Shown here piece by piece: positions 17,071 through 25,434 of a stretch of DNA of 37,284 nucleotides (its first letter is position 1; the number at the start of each line of letters is the position of its first letter). The stretch comes from Bacteroidota bacterium (GTDB lineage: Bacteria; Bacteroidota; Ignavibacteria; Ignavibacteriales; Melioribacteraceae). Made by a program: the position numbers and the translations under genes. Location: contig JAHJTX010000053.1 of NCBI GenBank assembly GCA_018829545.1, forward strand, positions 1-37,284. Reading direction: 5' to 3'. The notes below the pieces were generated by a model that saw nothing but the letters and a program-made list of their open reading frames with translations, made no database searches and was not told where the DNA came from.

Positions 17071-17999
17071 GTTTAGAGACAAAAAAGCTATTCGACGAAA
17101 TAAGCAACTTATCTACCGAGCAGAGGAATCAAAATTCCATTAATATTGATAAACAAACTTCTGCCGAAATTCTCAGAATTATAAACAATGAAGATAAGCT
17201 TGTTCCGTTGGCAGTTGAAAATGAAATTCCATATATTGAGCAGGCTGTTGAGGTTATCGTAAAAGCCATCAAATCAGGAGGAAGACTTTTGTATTTCGGT
17301 GCGGGAACAAGCGGCAGACTTGGTATCGTTGATGCTTCTGAATGCCCGCCAACATTTGGCACCCCGTTCGGATTGATAGATGGTTTTATTGCCGGCGGAA
17401 AAGAAGCAATGTTCCGCGCTCAGGAAGGCGCAGAAGATTTTGAAGAGAACGGCGCAGCTGACGTTGAAAAAGCTTGCGTAACAAGCAAAGATGTTATATG
17501 CGGAATTGCTGCAAGCAGAAGAACGCCCTATGTAATTGGCGCAGTAAAAAAAGCGAAAGAGATTGGCGCATCAACTTTATATATTACTGCTACTCCACGC
17601 AGCACATTCAACATTAAGGAAGTTGATATTGCAATTTGTCCTAACGTTGGACCCGAAGTTGTAATGGGCTCAACGAGAATGAAAAGCGGTACGGCTCAAA
17701 AATTAGTTTTGAACATGCTTACAACTACAGCGTTTGTGAGATTGGGAAAAACCTACGAGAATATGATGATTGATCTTCAGCAAACTAACAAAAAGCTTGT
17801 TGAAAGATCCAAAAGAATTATAATGACAATTACAGGCGTGTCATATGAAGAAGCTTCTGAATATCTTGCAAAATCTTCCGGTCACGTTAAATCTGCGCTC
17901 GTAATGATTCTGGCTGAAGTTGATTTTTATGAAGCAAAACTCCGACTTGAAAAAGCCGATGGTTTTGTTCGAAAAGCTATTGAAGGAAGTTTTAACTAA
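17067..17999 (+). CDS. murQ: N-acetylmuramic acid 6-phosphate etherase
   Basis: Cleaves the lactyl ether of MurNAc-6-phosphate to GlcNAc-6-phosphate and D-lactate in peptidoglycan recycling; cytosolic. The SIS-domain signature LLYFGAGTSGRLGIVDASECPPTFG-type block begins near residue 75. The catalytic region GGKEAMFRAQEGAEDFEENG and the family motif GPEVVMGSTRMKSGTAQKL are intact, and a C-terminal helical segment contains SSGHVKSALVMIL. The 310-aa length is standard (about 300). The ATG overlaps the rsmG stop codon. No transporter or kinase for MurNAc is adjacent. Confidence 0.96.
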   Translation: MSLETKKLFDEISNLSTEQRNQNSINIDKQTSAEILRIINNEDKLVPLAVENEIPYIEQAVEVIVKAIKSGGRLLYFGAGTSGRLGIVDASECPPTFGTPFGLIDGFIAGGKEAMFRAQEGAEDFEENGAADVEKACVTSKDVICGIAASRRTPYVIGAVKKAKEIGASTLYITATPRSTFNIKEVDIAICPNVGPEVVMGSTRMKSGTAQKLVLNMLTTTAFVRLGKTYENMMIDLQQTNKKLVERSKRIIMTITGVSYEEASEYLAKSSGHVKSALVMILAEVDFYEAKLRLEKADGFVRKAIEGSFN

Positions 18000-18068
18000 A
18001 TTTTTATCTTCAAGCGTTTCTTTACAGCGGCGCTATACCAATAATCCATCAAGGTTACGGGTTTACAT

Positions 18069-19187
18069 TTGACAACACCGAAGACAAAATATTTGAGCTA
18101 TCCCATTAAGAGGGATGTAGTTTTTGTTCTCGGTGCGGGCGCATCACATCCGGACGGCGTTCCTCTTCAAAGACACATCCTTCCAATGATTCTTTCTTCA
18201 GAAGAGATCAACGATTCAGAAATTGGGCGCATTGTTGTTCAATTTATTCGTGATAATTTCGCCTATAATTCAGAACAAAGAATTTATCCATTGCTGGAAT
18301 CGGTGTTTGGATTCATTGATTATTTCATCCAGCAGAATGAAAGTCTCAGCTCAAATTACACCATTGATAAGATCCGTTTGATTAAAGAGTATCTTATAAA
18401 AATTATCCACTACATTGTAAATCTTAAAACGCACAAAGAAAATAGCATCTATAAATACTTTTGGGAATCTGTTCAATCCTATAATCCCAATGTTTCTATA
18501 ATAACCCTTAATTATGACACTCTTCTGGAACAAGCGTTCGATTCGCAATTCATTAAGTTCGGTTATCTTGACTATTGCTTTCACTTAATGAACTATGAAA
18601 AGCGTGATGAATTAAAGCCGTTCAATTTTTGGATTAACCCTCGCGAGCCGGTACCTACTGAAGAAAATGAAACGCCGCATTCTATAAAAATTCTGAAGTT
18701 GCATGGCAGCCTTAATTGGAAATATTGCAATTGCTGCAATCAAACGCTTCTAACTCCGTGGGATAGAGAAATAGATTTAAATAGAGGAAAACTTACCGGC
18801 TACACTTATCCCGATAAGCAAAAATATGATTATTACTGTCCGCTTGACAACACAGAATTTGAAACTTTAATTATGCCTCCGCTATTTGCCAAGCATCTCA
18901 ATCAGCCCGTAATATCACAACTGCTTAGTGAGGCATCCAGGGAAATTAGATCGGCAAAAAAAATAATTTTTGTTGGGTATTCTCTTTCAAATGCCGATGT
19001 ACACATTCATGCATTGTTCAAAAAGCAGCTTAAAAATAACGTGAAGATCGAAGTTATCAACACCAGGAATTTGGAAACATTAAAATTGAAATACCGCTCG
19101 CTCTCTGCCGATGTTAATTTTCATAATTTCTCTTTCGAAGATATGGTTAAGAATAAGAATTTCATGCAGTCACTTCTAAACGAATAA
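18069..19187 (+). CDS. SIR2-like NAD-binding protein (predicted NAD hydrolase-type)
   Basis: A 372-aa stand-alone SIR2-family protein starting at TTG 18069; no upstream ATG is available. It has the NAD-binding GAGAS (22-26), followed by HPDGVPLQ, then TLNYDTLLEQAF (Asn148) and KLHGSLNW (His212). These are the Asn/His pair and the NYDTLLE form typical of SIR2 domains in defence proteins that hydrolyse NAD, rather than of deacetylases. A cysteine cluster (Cys220, 222, 223 and Cys257) may bind zinc, and FVGYSLSNADVHIH closes the Rossmann fold. No second effector or sensor domain is fused. It sits between murQ (69 bases upstream) and a dGTPase (89 bases downstream), same strand. Antiphage function is inference only. 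Confidence 0.82.
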   Translation: MTTPKTKYLSYPIKRDVVFVLGAGASHPDGVPLQRHILPMILSSEEINDSEIGRIVVQFIRDNFAYNSEQRIYPLLESVFGFIDYFIQQNESLSSNYTIDKIRLIKEYLIKIIHYIVNLKTHKENSIYKYFWESVQSYNPNVSIITLNYDTLLEQAFDSQFIKFGYLDYCFHLMNYEKRDELKPFNFWINPREPVPTEENETPHSIKILKLHGSLNWKYCNCCNQTLLTPWDREIDLNRGKLTGYTYPDKQKYDYYCPLDNTEFETLIMPPLFAKHLNQPVISQLLSEASREIRSAKKIIFVGYSLSNADVHIHALFKKQLKNNVKIEVINTRNLETLKLKYRSLSADVNFHNFSFEDMVKNKNFMQSLLNE

Positions 19188-19276
19188 ACTCGCAAAATAA
19201 ATCTCTCAGCTAATCATGACACTTTTTAGAAAAATATTTTGTTAAACCAATTGACGCCCTATATAACGAGAATAAA

Positions 19277-20551
19277 ATGAATAACGCCTTTTATAATGAT
19301 TTTGATTTTGAAAGAGTGCGAGCAAGCTCCAGAACTGATGACTACAGAACGCCATTTCAGATTGACCGGGATAGATTAATCCACTCTTCCGAATTCCGGC
19401 GGTTACAAGGAAAAACGCAGGTGTTCTTACCTGGCGAAAATGACTATTACAGAACTAGATTAACTCACACTATCGAAGTCGCGCAGATTGGAAGATCCAT
19501 CTGCAATTTCCTAACGCAGAAGTATAAAAATTATTTTAATGAAACCTTTTTTATTGATCCCGATCTTGTTGAGTCATCGTGTCTAGCGCACGACTTGGGG
19601 CATCCTGCTTTTGGTCATGCCGGCGAAAGAACACTGAACAAATTGATGGCTCCTTACGGCGGCTTCGAGGGAAACGCTCAAACATTGCGTCTTCTTACCG
19701 AAATATTTTACACTCACGATGACACTCGACGAGGAATGAAACCCACTAGAGCTTTTTTAGACGGCGTTTTGAAATACAAAATTCTTTACAGCCAAATGTC
19801 CAATCCTGTTAATCATTTCCTTTATGACAATCAAAAAGAATACGTGGATTTTGTTTTCGGCGGCATCAATATTCCAAATGAATACCTGCAAGAAAACAAA
19901 TTAAATGATTTTAAAAGTATTGAATGCCAAATAATGGATTGGGCTGACGATACCGCATATGCTACAAATGATTTAGTGGACAGCATTTCGGGCGGGTTTA
20001 TTACGCCAATGAAATTAGAGAAATGGATTGTTTCTACTGAAAATACTTTGAGTAAAATTGACCTTCAATATTTAGATGAAATTTTGAGCTGGATTAAAAG
20101 TGGAAAATATAAATCGAAGTTCGGATCTCAAATCGGACTGCTGATTGAATCGTGTAAGATTGACGAGAGGAAAACATTTCTTGACGATCAATCAAACCGC
20201 TACAAGTTTTCATTAAACCTCGACGAAGATCTTTTTGAGCGGGTTGAGCTGTACAAACGCATCGCAGTTGAAATGGTTTTCAATTCTCCCCAGTTACACC
20301 AAATTGAATTCAAGGGAGATTTCATGTTGAAGAATATTTTCTCTGTCCTTGAGGATAATTACATCAACAACAAAGAGGGCGTTAAGCTGCTTACGAGTTT
20401 TACCGACTCATTAATTAGAAGGGAAAAGGACAAAATGCATCGTGCGAGGCCGGTCTGTGATTACTTGTCCGGAATGACGGATGCGTTTGCTATGACGACA
20501 TATAAGCGATTATTCGATCCCGATTATAGTTCAATTACGGATGTAATGTAA
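19277..20551 (+). CDS. dgt: deoxyguanosinetriphosphate triphosphohydrolase-like protein (dGTPase, HD domain)
   Basis: Hydrolyses dNTPs (dGTP in the type enzyme) to nucleoside and triphosphate, affecting dNTP pools. The 424-aa protein has the family N-terminus FRRLQGKTQVFLPGENDYYR, metal ligands His64 (RLTHTIEV), His105-Asp106 (CLAHDLGHPAFGHAGE) and the later Asp in DWADDTAYATNDLVDS. The C-terminal DALIRREKDKMHRARP-like tail is also present (LIRREKDKMHRARPVCD). ATG 19277 has only a weak AG-rich ribosome-binding site. It follows the SIR2-like gene and precedes a DUF971 gene by 18 bases. Some dGTPases are antiphage dNTP-depleting enzymes; this one looks like the general housekeeping type. Confidence 0.92.
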   Translation: MNNAFYNDFDFERVRASSRTDDYRTPFQIDRDRLIHSSEFRRLQGKTQVFLPGENDYYRTRLTHTIEVAQIGRSICNFLTQKYKNYFNETFFIDPDLVESSCLAHDLGHPAFGHAGERTLNKLMAPYGGFEGNAQTLRLLTEIFYTHDDTRRGMKPTRAFLDGVLKYKILYSQMSNPVNHFLYDNQKEYVDFVFGGINIPNEYLQENKLNDFKSIECQIMDWADDTAYATNDLVDSISGGFITPMKLEKWIVSTENTLSKIDLQYLDEILSWIKSGKYKSKFGSQIGLLIESCKIDERKTFLDDQSNRYKFSLNLDEDLFERVELYKRIAVEMVFNSPQLHQIEFKGDFMLKNIFSVLEDNYINNKEGVKLLTSFTDSLIRREKDKMHRARPVCDYLSGMTDAFAMTTYKRLFDPDYSSITDVM

Positions 20552-20569
20552 ATTTTTTATTGAGAAACT

Positions 20570-20905
20570 ATGGCTGTTCCAAAAAACATAAAGTTGAATA
20601 AACAAGAAACTCTTTTAATTCAGTGGGATAACGGAAAAGAAAATATTTATCCGCTAAAATTCCTGCGTGATGAATCTCCCGATGCAAATAATAAAGGCGA
20701 AACAATTCTGTGGAAGCATTATTCTCCTCCGTTCAAAAGTCCCGATAAACCGGGCAAATATGAGATAGCAGATATTCAAATGGTTGGGAATTATGCGATC
20801 CAAATTACATGGAAAGACGGATATGATTACGGGATTTATTCATGGCAGATACTTGAACAACTTGGAGATTATTTGGCGCTAAAAACAAGCTTAAAAGATC
20901 AGTAG
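20570..20905 (+). CDS. DUF971 (gamma-butyrobetaine hydroxylase N-terminal-like) protein
   Basis: A 111-aa single-domain protein of the DUF971 family, related to the N-terminal domain of gamma-butyrobetaine hydroxylase. Visible family elements are LLIQWDNGKENIYPLKFLRDESP at the start and MVGNYAIQITWKDGYDYGIYSWQILEQL at the end; the W-D/W-x-D-G and H/Y-x-x-G-I-Y-x-W patterns are conserved. The family has been linked to iron-sulfur or quinone-related functions in some genomes, but no function can be read here. It begins 18 bases after the dGTPase gene and is probably co-transcribed with it. Confidence 0.88.
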   Translation: MAVPKNIKLNKQETLLIQWDNGKENIYPLKFLRDESPDANNKGETILWKHYSPPFKSPDKPGKYEIADIQMVGNYAIQITWKDGYDYGIYSWQILEQLGDYLALKTSLKDQ

Positions 20906-21135
20906 GTCGATTGGGGGCAATTAGAAATTATTTCGTTTGTGCAATTTCCCTTTTGAATATATTTGTTTTATTTTTCGGTGTGACGGCATTCACTTTAAAT
21001 CTGTTATTTTTTTTCTATTTTTTGCGGGCATTGTATAGGGCGTTTCGGTACTCAATTTTTACATATTCTCTTTAACATATTTTATTGATATTGACCTAAA
21101 TCTTTTTTGCTGCTAATTATTGATTGGAGGACATT

Positions 21136-21327
21136 ATGTTGTATATAGATGACGTTAGTCAGCGCGTAGAAATAAAAATTGCGGGCATTAAAAAGCTTTG
21201 CGGTAGTCTGGATGCTATGGAATATCCCGAGCTGCGGAAAAAACTCTGGGAGCTTGAACGCGAAGCAGCCTTGCTGAGGGAGTTCATTGAAAACAATACC
21301 GACGAAGACTACAGCGAAGTGATTTAG
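21136..21327 (+). CDS. small acidic helical protein, function unknown
   Basis: A 63-aa protein with no recognised domain. ATG 21136 is preceded by an excellent GGAGG at 5-base spacing, which also rules out the upstream in-frame TTG 21124. The body is predicted to be helical and coiled-coil-like (ELRKKLWELEREAALLREFI) with an acidic tail (NNTDEDYSEVI). It stands alone: 230 A/T-rich bases without a gene precede it, and 101 bases separate it from the next gene. The good ribosome-binding site and compact charged composition make a real gene likely. Confidence 0.65.
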   Translation: MLYIDDVSQRVEIKIAGIKKLCGSLDAMEYPELRKKLWELEREAALLREFIENNTDEDYSEVI

Positions 21328-21428
21328 AATTTTAAATTAATTCGTGTCATCAAGTCATATGTTTTTTATACCTTTCAACTCAAAATATTTTTTCAATATC
21401 CACAAGTACACAAATTATTGGAAATAAA

Positions 21429-22556
21429 ATGAACGTTACCGTTTTAGGCTCCGGCTTGGTAGGATCCGCTATTGCAAAAGATTTATCTAAAGACAACCGG
21501 CATAATATAACTGCAGTTGATATTAACGAAACAGCATTATCGAACCTTAATGGGCACGGGATCAAATGTATTCCTGCCGATGTTTCAAATCTAACTACTT
21601 TACAAAACGTAATTGCCGATTCTGATATAGTTGTTAATGCAGTTCCTGGAGGATTGGGGTTTTTATCTCTTAAAAATATTATCTCTTCCGGAAAAAACGT
21701 TGTTGATATTGCCTTTTACGAGCAAGACCCCTTTTTGCTTGATGAACTTGCAAGTGAGAATAATGTAACAGCATTGGTTGATTTTGGTGTTTCTCCGGGA
21801 ATAAGCAATTTACTGATCGGATCAAGCAAAATTAATTTTGATAAAATTAATAATTTGGAAATCTATGTCGGCGGACTGCCCTTAAAACGAGAACAGCCGT
21901 TTGAGTATAAAGCTGTGTTTTCTCCTGCTGACGTAATTGAGGAGTATATTCGGCCGGCAAGACTAATTGAGAACGGAAAGGAAATTATAAAACCGGCTCT
22001 ATCTGAAGTTGAATTGATGGATTTCCCGGGAGTGGGGACTCTTCAAGCTTTTAACAGCGATGGATTGCGTTCGTTGTTGAAAACTACGGATATTCCAAAT
22101 ATGAAAGAAAAAACTCTCCGATATCCCGAACATGCTGAAAAAATAGAATTGTTAAAAAATATCGGGCTGTTCTCAAAGGATTATATCGAATTAAATTCTA
22201 TCAAAGTTAAGCCAATAGACCTAATCTCTAAACTTCTTTTCCCAATGTGGCAAATGCAAAGTGGAGACAAAGACTTTACCGTTTTAAAAGTAATTATAAG
22301 AGGGGAGAAGAATAATCTTAATTGCCAAATTGAATATCTCTTGATTGATTATTTTGATGACGAGACGGGCATTCATTCGATGGCAAGAACAACGGGATAT
22401 ATGGCTGCAATGGGCGTTAGGCTCCTTGCGGATAATTTATATTCAAGGAAAGGAATTTGTTCGCCGGAATTTGTTGGTGAAGATATAGCAAGCGCGAAAT
22501 ATATTTTACAGGGCTTAGCAGCCCGTAATATAAGAATAACGGAAAAGTGGAGTTAA
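21429..22556 (+). CDS. saccharopine dehydrogenase-family oxidoreductase
   Basis: A 375-aa NAD(P)-dependent oxidoreductase. The N-terminal Rossmann domain is clear (VTVLGSGLVGSAIAKDLSK, glycines near 7, 9 and 12, with AVDIN at the adenosine-ribose-binding end). It is followed by NAVPGGLGFLSLKNII, VDIAFYEQDP and LVDFGVSPGISNLLIG, as in saccharopine/lysine-6-dehydrogenase-like enzymes, then a C-terminal substrate domain (DVIEEYIRPARLIENGK.., GMHSMARTTGYMAAMG-like end). Substrate is not certain; L-lysine 6-dehydrogenase-like activity is one candidate. ATG 21429 is preceded by a weak GGAAAT. A truncated NifX-like reading frame starts 1 base after its stop. Confidence 0.88.
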   Translation: MNVTVLGSGLVGSAIAKDLSKDNRHNITAVDINETALSNLNGHGIKCIPADVSNLTTLQNVIADSDIVVNAVPGGLGFLSLKNIISSGKNVVDIAFYEQDPFLLDELASENNVTALVDFGVSPGISNLLIGSSKINFDKINNLEIYVGGLPLKREQPFEYKAVFSPADVIEEYIRPARLIENGKEIIKPALSEVELMDFPGVGTLQAFNSDGLRSLLKTTDIPNMKEKTLRYPEHAEKIELLKNIGLFSKDYIELNSIKVKPIDLISKLLFPMWQMQSGDKDFTVLKVIIRGEKNNLNCQIEYLLIDYFDDETGIHSMARTTGYMAAMGVRLLADNLYSRKGICSPEFVGEDIASAKYILQGLAARNIRITEKWS

Positions 22557-22557
22557 T

Positions 22558-22650
22558 ATGAGAATAGCATTTGCAACGGATAATTTTAAAAGCATTTCCG
22601 GTCATATAGAACTACTCCCAAAAGGCATGAAGACATTGATTTATTTGTGA
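22558..22650 (+). pseudogene. truncated remnant of NifX/NifB-family (FeMo-cofactor-binding-like) protein
   Basis: ATG 22558, 1 base past the preceding stop, opens a 30-codon frame beginning MRIAFATDNFKSISGH. This resembles the conserved N-terminus of dinitrogenase iron-molybdenum cofactor (NifX/NifB/YbaK-like) proteins, which typically read M-K-I-A-x-x-T-D-D-x-x-x-I-S-x-H-F-G. After GH the resemblance stops, and a TGA follows 14 codons later. The family normally runs to about 100-120 residues, so this is a 5' remnant or a degraded gene rather than a working protein. Confidence 0.45.
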
Positions 22651-22687
22651 GCTTTTATTGCTCTGCATTCACAACTATTACTTAGTG

Positions 22688-24247
22688 TTAATTCGCCAAA
22701 TCTTTTTTATTAACAATCAGCTTGTGATCCAGGTTTGCAATTTTAAGAGCAATATCATGCGCTAGTCTGGCAGCCTTCATAATTTTTTTGAAATTAATTT
22801 TCTCAACCGTGTCGGTAAATTTGTGATAATCCTCCTGCATGTAGTCATAGAAAAAGACAATTGGAATATTCTTATTTGCGTAGTACAAATGATCGCTTCT
22901 GTAGTAATATCGATTTGGATCGTCCGGATCATTAAAACGGTAGTCTAAATAAAAATATTTTTTCTCCTTATTAATTGATTCAATAATATCATAAAGTTCT
23001 GCGCTTAGCTTGTCTGACCCAATACAATGAATTGAATCTTCGCTCTTCCTCCCGACCATATCAATGTTGATATTCACAACGGTATTTTTTATAAAATTGC
23101 TATTTTCGGTAGCATATTTCGCGCCTTGAAGTCCTTTTTCTTCGGCGGTGTGAAAGACGGCAACAATTGATCTTTTGTTTGATCTTGCTTCTGAAATTGT
23201 TCTTACCGCTTCCAGAACGCCAACTGTCCCAGATCCATTATCATCCGCTCCGTTGAAGATTACTTCCTCGCTTTTTCCCAGATGGTCGTAATGAGCGCCA
23301 ATAGAAACGAATTCATTTTTGAGAATATCATCGCTTCCTTCCAAAAAGCCGATTACATTTCTCGCTTCTCTAATTTCTCGAAACGTGCTGTAACTAAAAC
23401 TTACCTTCTTTTTAATTTTGAATGATCCTGGAATTGAATTGCTTGTCAAGCACTCTTTTAAAGCGGCATAGCCATGTTTTTCTCCATCAAGTAGATTCTC
23501 AATTGTCTTTTCATTAAGAAGAACAGCGGGAATGTGTTTTTCGGAAATTGATTTTTCTTCCTCATGCACTCTGAATGAAGGAGACATCATCCAGCCTGAA
23601 AATCTATCCCAATTCGCAAGCATTTCATCGCCTGGAACGATTAACAATCCAACTGCGCCTCTGTTTTGTGCGTTCGTAATTTTGCTAGACCAGCGTCCGT
23701 AATTTCGGCGAATTTGGGAATTTAGTTCTTCTTCGTTATCAACTTTGGGCATCCCGTCTAAAACCAAAACTACTTTCCCCGTAACGTCGAGATTTTTATA
23801 ATCATCGTAATTAAGTTCATCAGCGGTTAGACCGTAACCTGCAAAAACAACTTCAACATCTTTATTGGCAAATGATTCATCAGGCAAATTTCGCTTGTCA
23901 ATTAAAAAGTCTGCGTCAATATTAAATTGAGTTGCGTCTCCTTTCTTGTTTACAATTTTGATCTGCGAGTTTGTATTTATTCCTAACACATCCATATTAA
24001 ATTTTTGAAAATACGATCCGCTATCGCCAAAAGGTTTAAATCCAATTTTTTGCAGCTCGCTGGCAATGAATAGAGAGGCTATTTTCTCCCCTCTCGAAGT
24101 TGCTTCCCTTCCTTCAAGTTCATCTGAGGCTAGAAACTCTAAGTTCGCTTTTATATTAGTAATCGCAATTTCATCTTTTTGTTGTGCGGTAAGTGTGCCA
24201 ATCAATAAATTGGTAATGCAGAAAATTAGCAGAATACGATTTTTCAT
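22688..24247 (-). CDS. secreted M28 family zinc metallopeptidase with PA domain
   Basis: A 519-aa exported aminopeptidase-like enzyme. The signal peptide is MKNRILLIFCITNLLIGTLTAQQ. A PA (protease-associated) insert occupies about 130-270 (VVLVLDGMP, NRGAVGLLIVPG). The M28 core carries its zinc ligands in GAHYDHLG (His), NGADDNGSG (Asp), HTAEEKGLQG (Glu-Glu), NINIDMVGR (Asp) and a C-terminal QEDYHKFTDTVEKIN (His). Co-catalytic two-zinc chemistry is expected from the family. It is convergent with the saccharopine dehydrogenase-like gene and divergent from the SRPBCC gene. Confidence 0.94.
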   Translation of the reverse strand: MKNRILLIFCITNLLIGTLTAQQKDEIAITNIKANLEFLASDELEGREATSRGEKIASLFIASELQKIGFKPFGDSGSYFQKFNMDVLGINTNSQIKIVNKKGDATQFNIDADFLIDKRNLPDESFANKDVEVVFAGYGLTADELNYDDYKNLDVTGKVVLVLDGMPKVDNEEELNSQIRRNYGRWSSKITNAQNRGAVGLLIVPGDEMLANWDRFSGWMMSPSFRVHEEEKSISEKHIPAVLLNEKTIENLLDGEKHGYAALKECLTSNSIPGSFKIKKKVSFSYSTFREIREARNVIGFLEGSDDILKNEFVSIGAHYDHLGKSEEVIFNGADDNGSGTVGVLEAVRTISEARSNKRSIVAVFHTAEEKGLQGAKYATENSNFIKNTVVNINIDMVGRKSEDSIHCIGSDKLSAELYDIIESINKEKKYFYLDYRFNDPDDPNRYYYRSDHLYYANKNIPIVFFYDYMQEDYHKFTDTVEKINFKKIMKAARLAHDIALKIANLDHKLIVNKKDLAN

Positions 24248-24474
24248 TTAGTTCTCGCAATAGTTTTAGATGCAATTTAATTTGACCACGTGACGCTTCT
24301 TTTAAACTTAGCTAAATATTTTTGAAACGGAGAATTTTGAAGACTATTTTTTCAAAAAATATTTGTCGAATTATTGAAATATTTTTATATATTGTCACTC
24401 ATTAGATGTGGTAATGAAATTGAGTTTTCGCTTCAATCTCCAACGAGCCATTAAAAATAGGAGCGCTATATAGT

Positions 24475-24879
24475 ATGAATACTAAAAACATTCGGCATGA
24501 GGTAATTATTGAAGCAGCCACGGAAAAGGTTTTTAATGCAATCATGGATGAACAGCAGCATTCGGAATATACAGGCTGTTCTGCAACTATCAGCAATCAA
24601 GAGGGCGGAAGATTTTCGGCTTGTTCGGATAAAACTTTCGGCTATACAATTAAACTTATTCCTCATAGTAGAATAATCCAAGCCTGGTCGCACGAGAGTT
24701 TTCCGGATAATCATTTTTCGATTATCGATTTCCGCCTGGAGAAAATTGATAGAGGAACAAAGGTTACATTCGATCAATTCGGCGCGCCGCAGGAATTTTA
24801 TGAATGGCTCAATGAAGGCTGGATAAGTACTTATTGGGTTCCATTAAAAGAGTATCTTGAGAAAAAAAAGGAGATTTAA
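24475..24879 (+). CDS. SRPBCC/AHSA1-like (START-fold) domain protein
   Basis: A 134-aa single-domain protein of the Bet v 1-like superfamily, AHSA1 type; these small proteins bind hydrophobic ligands, but ligands are usually unknown. The N-terminal strand/helix EVIIEAATEKVFNAIMDEQQHSEYTG is typical, followed by GGRFSACSD, IIQAWSHESFPDNHFS and TKVTFDQFGAP, and the C-terminal amphipathic helix NEGWISTYWVPLKEYLEKK. AGGAG lies about 10 bases before ATG 24475. The DinB-like gene begins immediately after it, so the two form a pair. About 227 gene-free bases separate it from the divergent peptidase gene. Confidence 0.88.
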   Translation: MNTKNIRHEVIIEAATEKVFNAIMDEQQHSEYTGCSATISNQEGGRFSACSDKTFGYTIKLIPHSRIIQAWSHESFPDNHFSIIDFRLEKIDRGTKVTFDQFGAPQEFYEWLNEGWISTYWVPLKEYLEKKKEI

Positions 24880-24880
24880 C

Positions 24881-25405
24881 TTGAAGAATTTTGTGTTCGC
24901 ATTTATTGTGTTGCTAATATTATTATCCACTTTTTTTTCGCAAGAGAAAAAACAGAGTGAGTTCTCAAAATCTTTTCTTCCTCTTTGGGAAAGATCATCG
25001 CGTTATACTTTAGAAGTTGCAATGGCTTTTGCGCCGGATGATTTTGGATTTAAGCCGACAAGAGAAGTCCGTTCGTTCGGCGAACAATTAGAGCATATTG
25101 CAAAAAATCTTTATTGGTTGAACTCAACTTATATTCTCGAAGAAGAAAATCCGGGAAAAGATTTAGCGCCCCAAACCACTTCCGAAATTATAACTGTGCT
25201 CGCAAGATCAATTGATTATGTTACCCTCTCCCTAAATAAATTGACGAATGAGGAACTCGACAAAAAAGTCGTTTTCAAAAACACCGAACTAACTAAAAGA
25301 GATATCTTTTATTTGATGAGAGATCATATGACCCATCATCGGGGACAATTAATAGTATATCTGCGGCTAAGAAATGTTCTTCCGCCGGAATATTTTGGAT
25401 GGTAA
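24881..25405 (+). CDS. DinB-like four-helix metal-binding protein, exported
   Basis: A 174-aa protein of the DinB/YfiT superfamily with a secretion signal (KNFVFAFIVLLILLSTFFSQ). I place the start at TTG 24881: AAGGAG lies 7 bases upstream and the signal peptide follows directly; reading from further upstream would add a lysine/arginine-rich stretch within the preceding gene. The presumed metal-binding histidines are in QLEHIAKNLYW and RDHMTHHRGQLIVYLRLR, the characteristic three-histidine pattern of the family. The enzymatic role (often thiol transferase or unknown) cannot be assigned. It starts 1 base after the SRPBCC gene ends and is convergent with the ABC exporter operon (29-base gap). 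Confidence 0.85.
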   Translation: MKNFVFAFIVLLILLSTFFSQEKKQSEFSKSFLPLWERSSRYTLEVAMAFAPDDFGFKPTREVRSFGEQLEHIAKNLYWLNSTYILEEENPGKDLAPQTTSEIITVLARSIDYVTLSLNKLTNEELDKKVVFKNTELTKRDIFYLMRDHMTHHRGQLIVYLRLRNVLPPEYFGW

Positions 25406-25434
25406 TTTTTATAGCGCAGGGGAATAAACTTCTA

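Noticed and set aside
24287-24292. CACGTG core as a third parS site
   Set aside because: The flanks (TTGAC..ACGC) do not match TGTTN/GAAACA; only the six-base core agrees.
18401-24930. ATTATCCAC motifs (near 18403 and 24921) as DnaA boxes of an origin
   Set aside because: They are isolated, incomplete and lie inside genes; no cluster or AT-rich unwinding region accompanies them.
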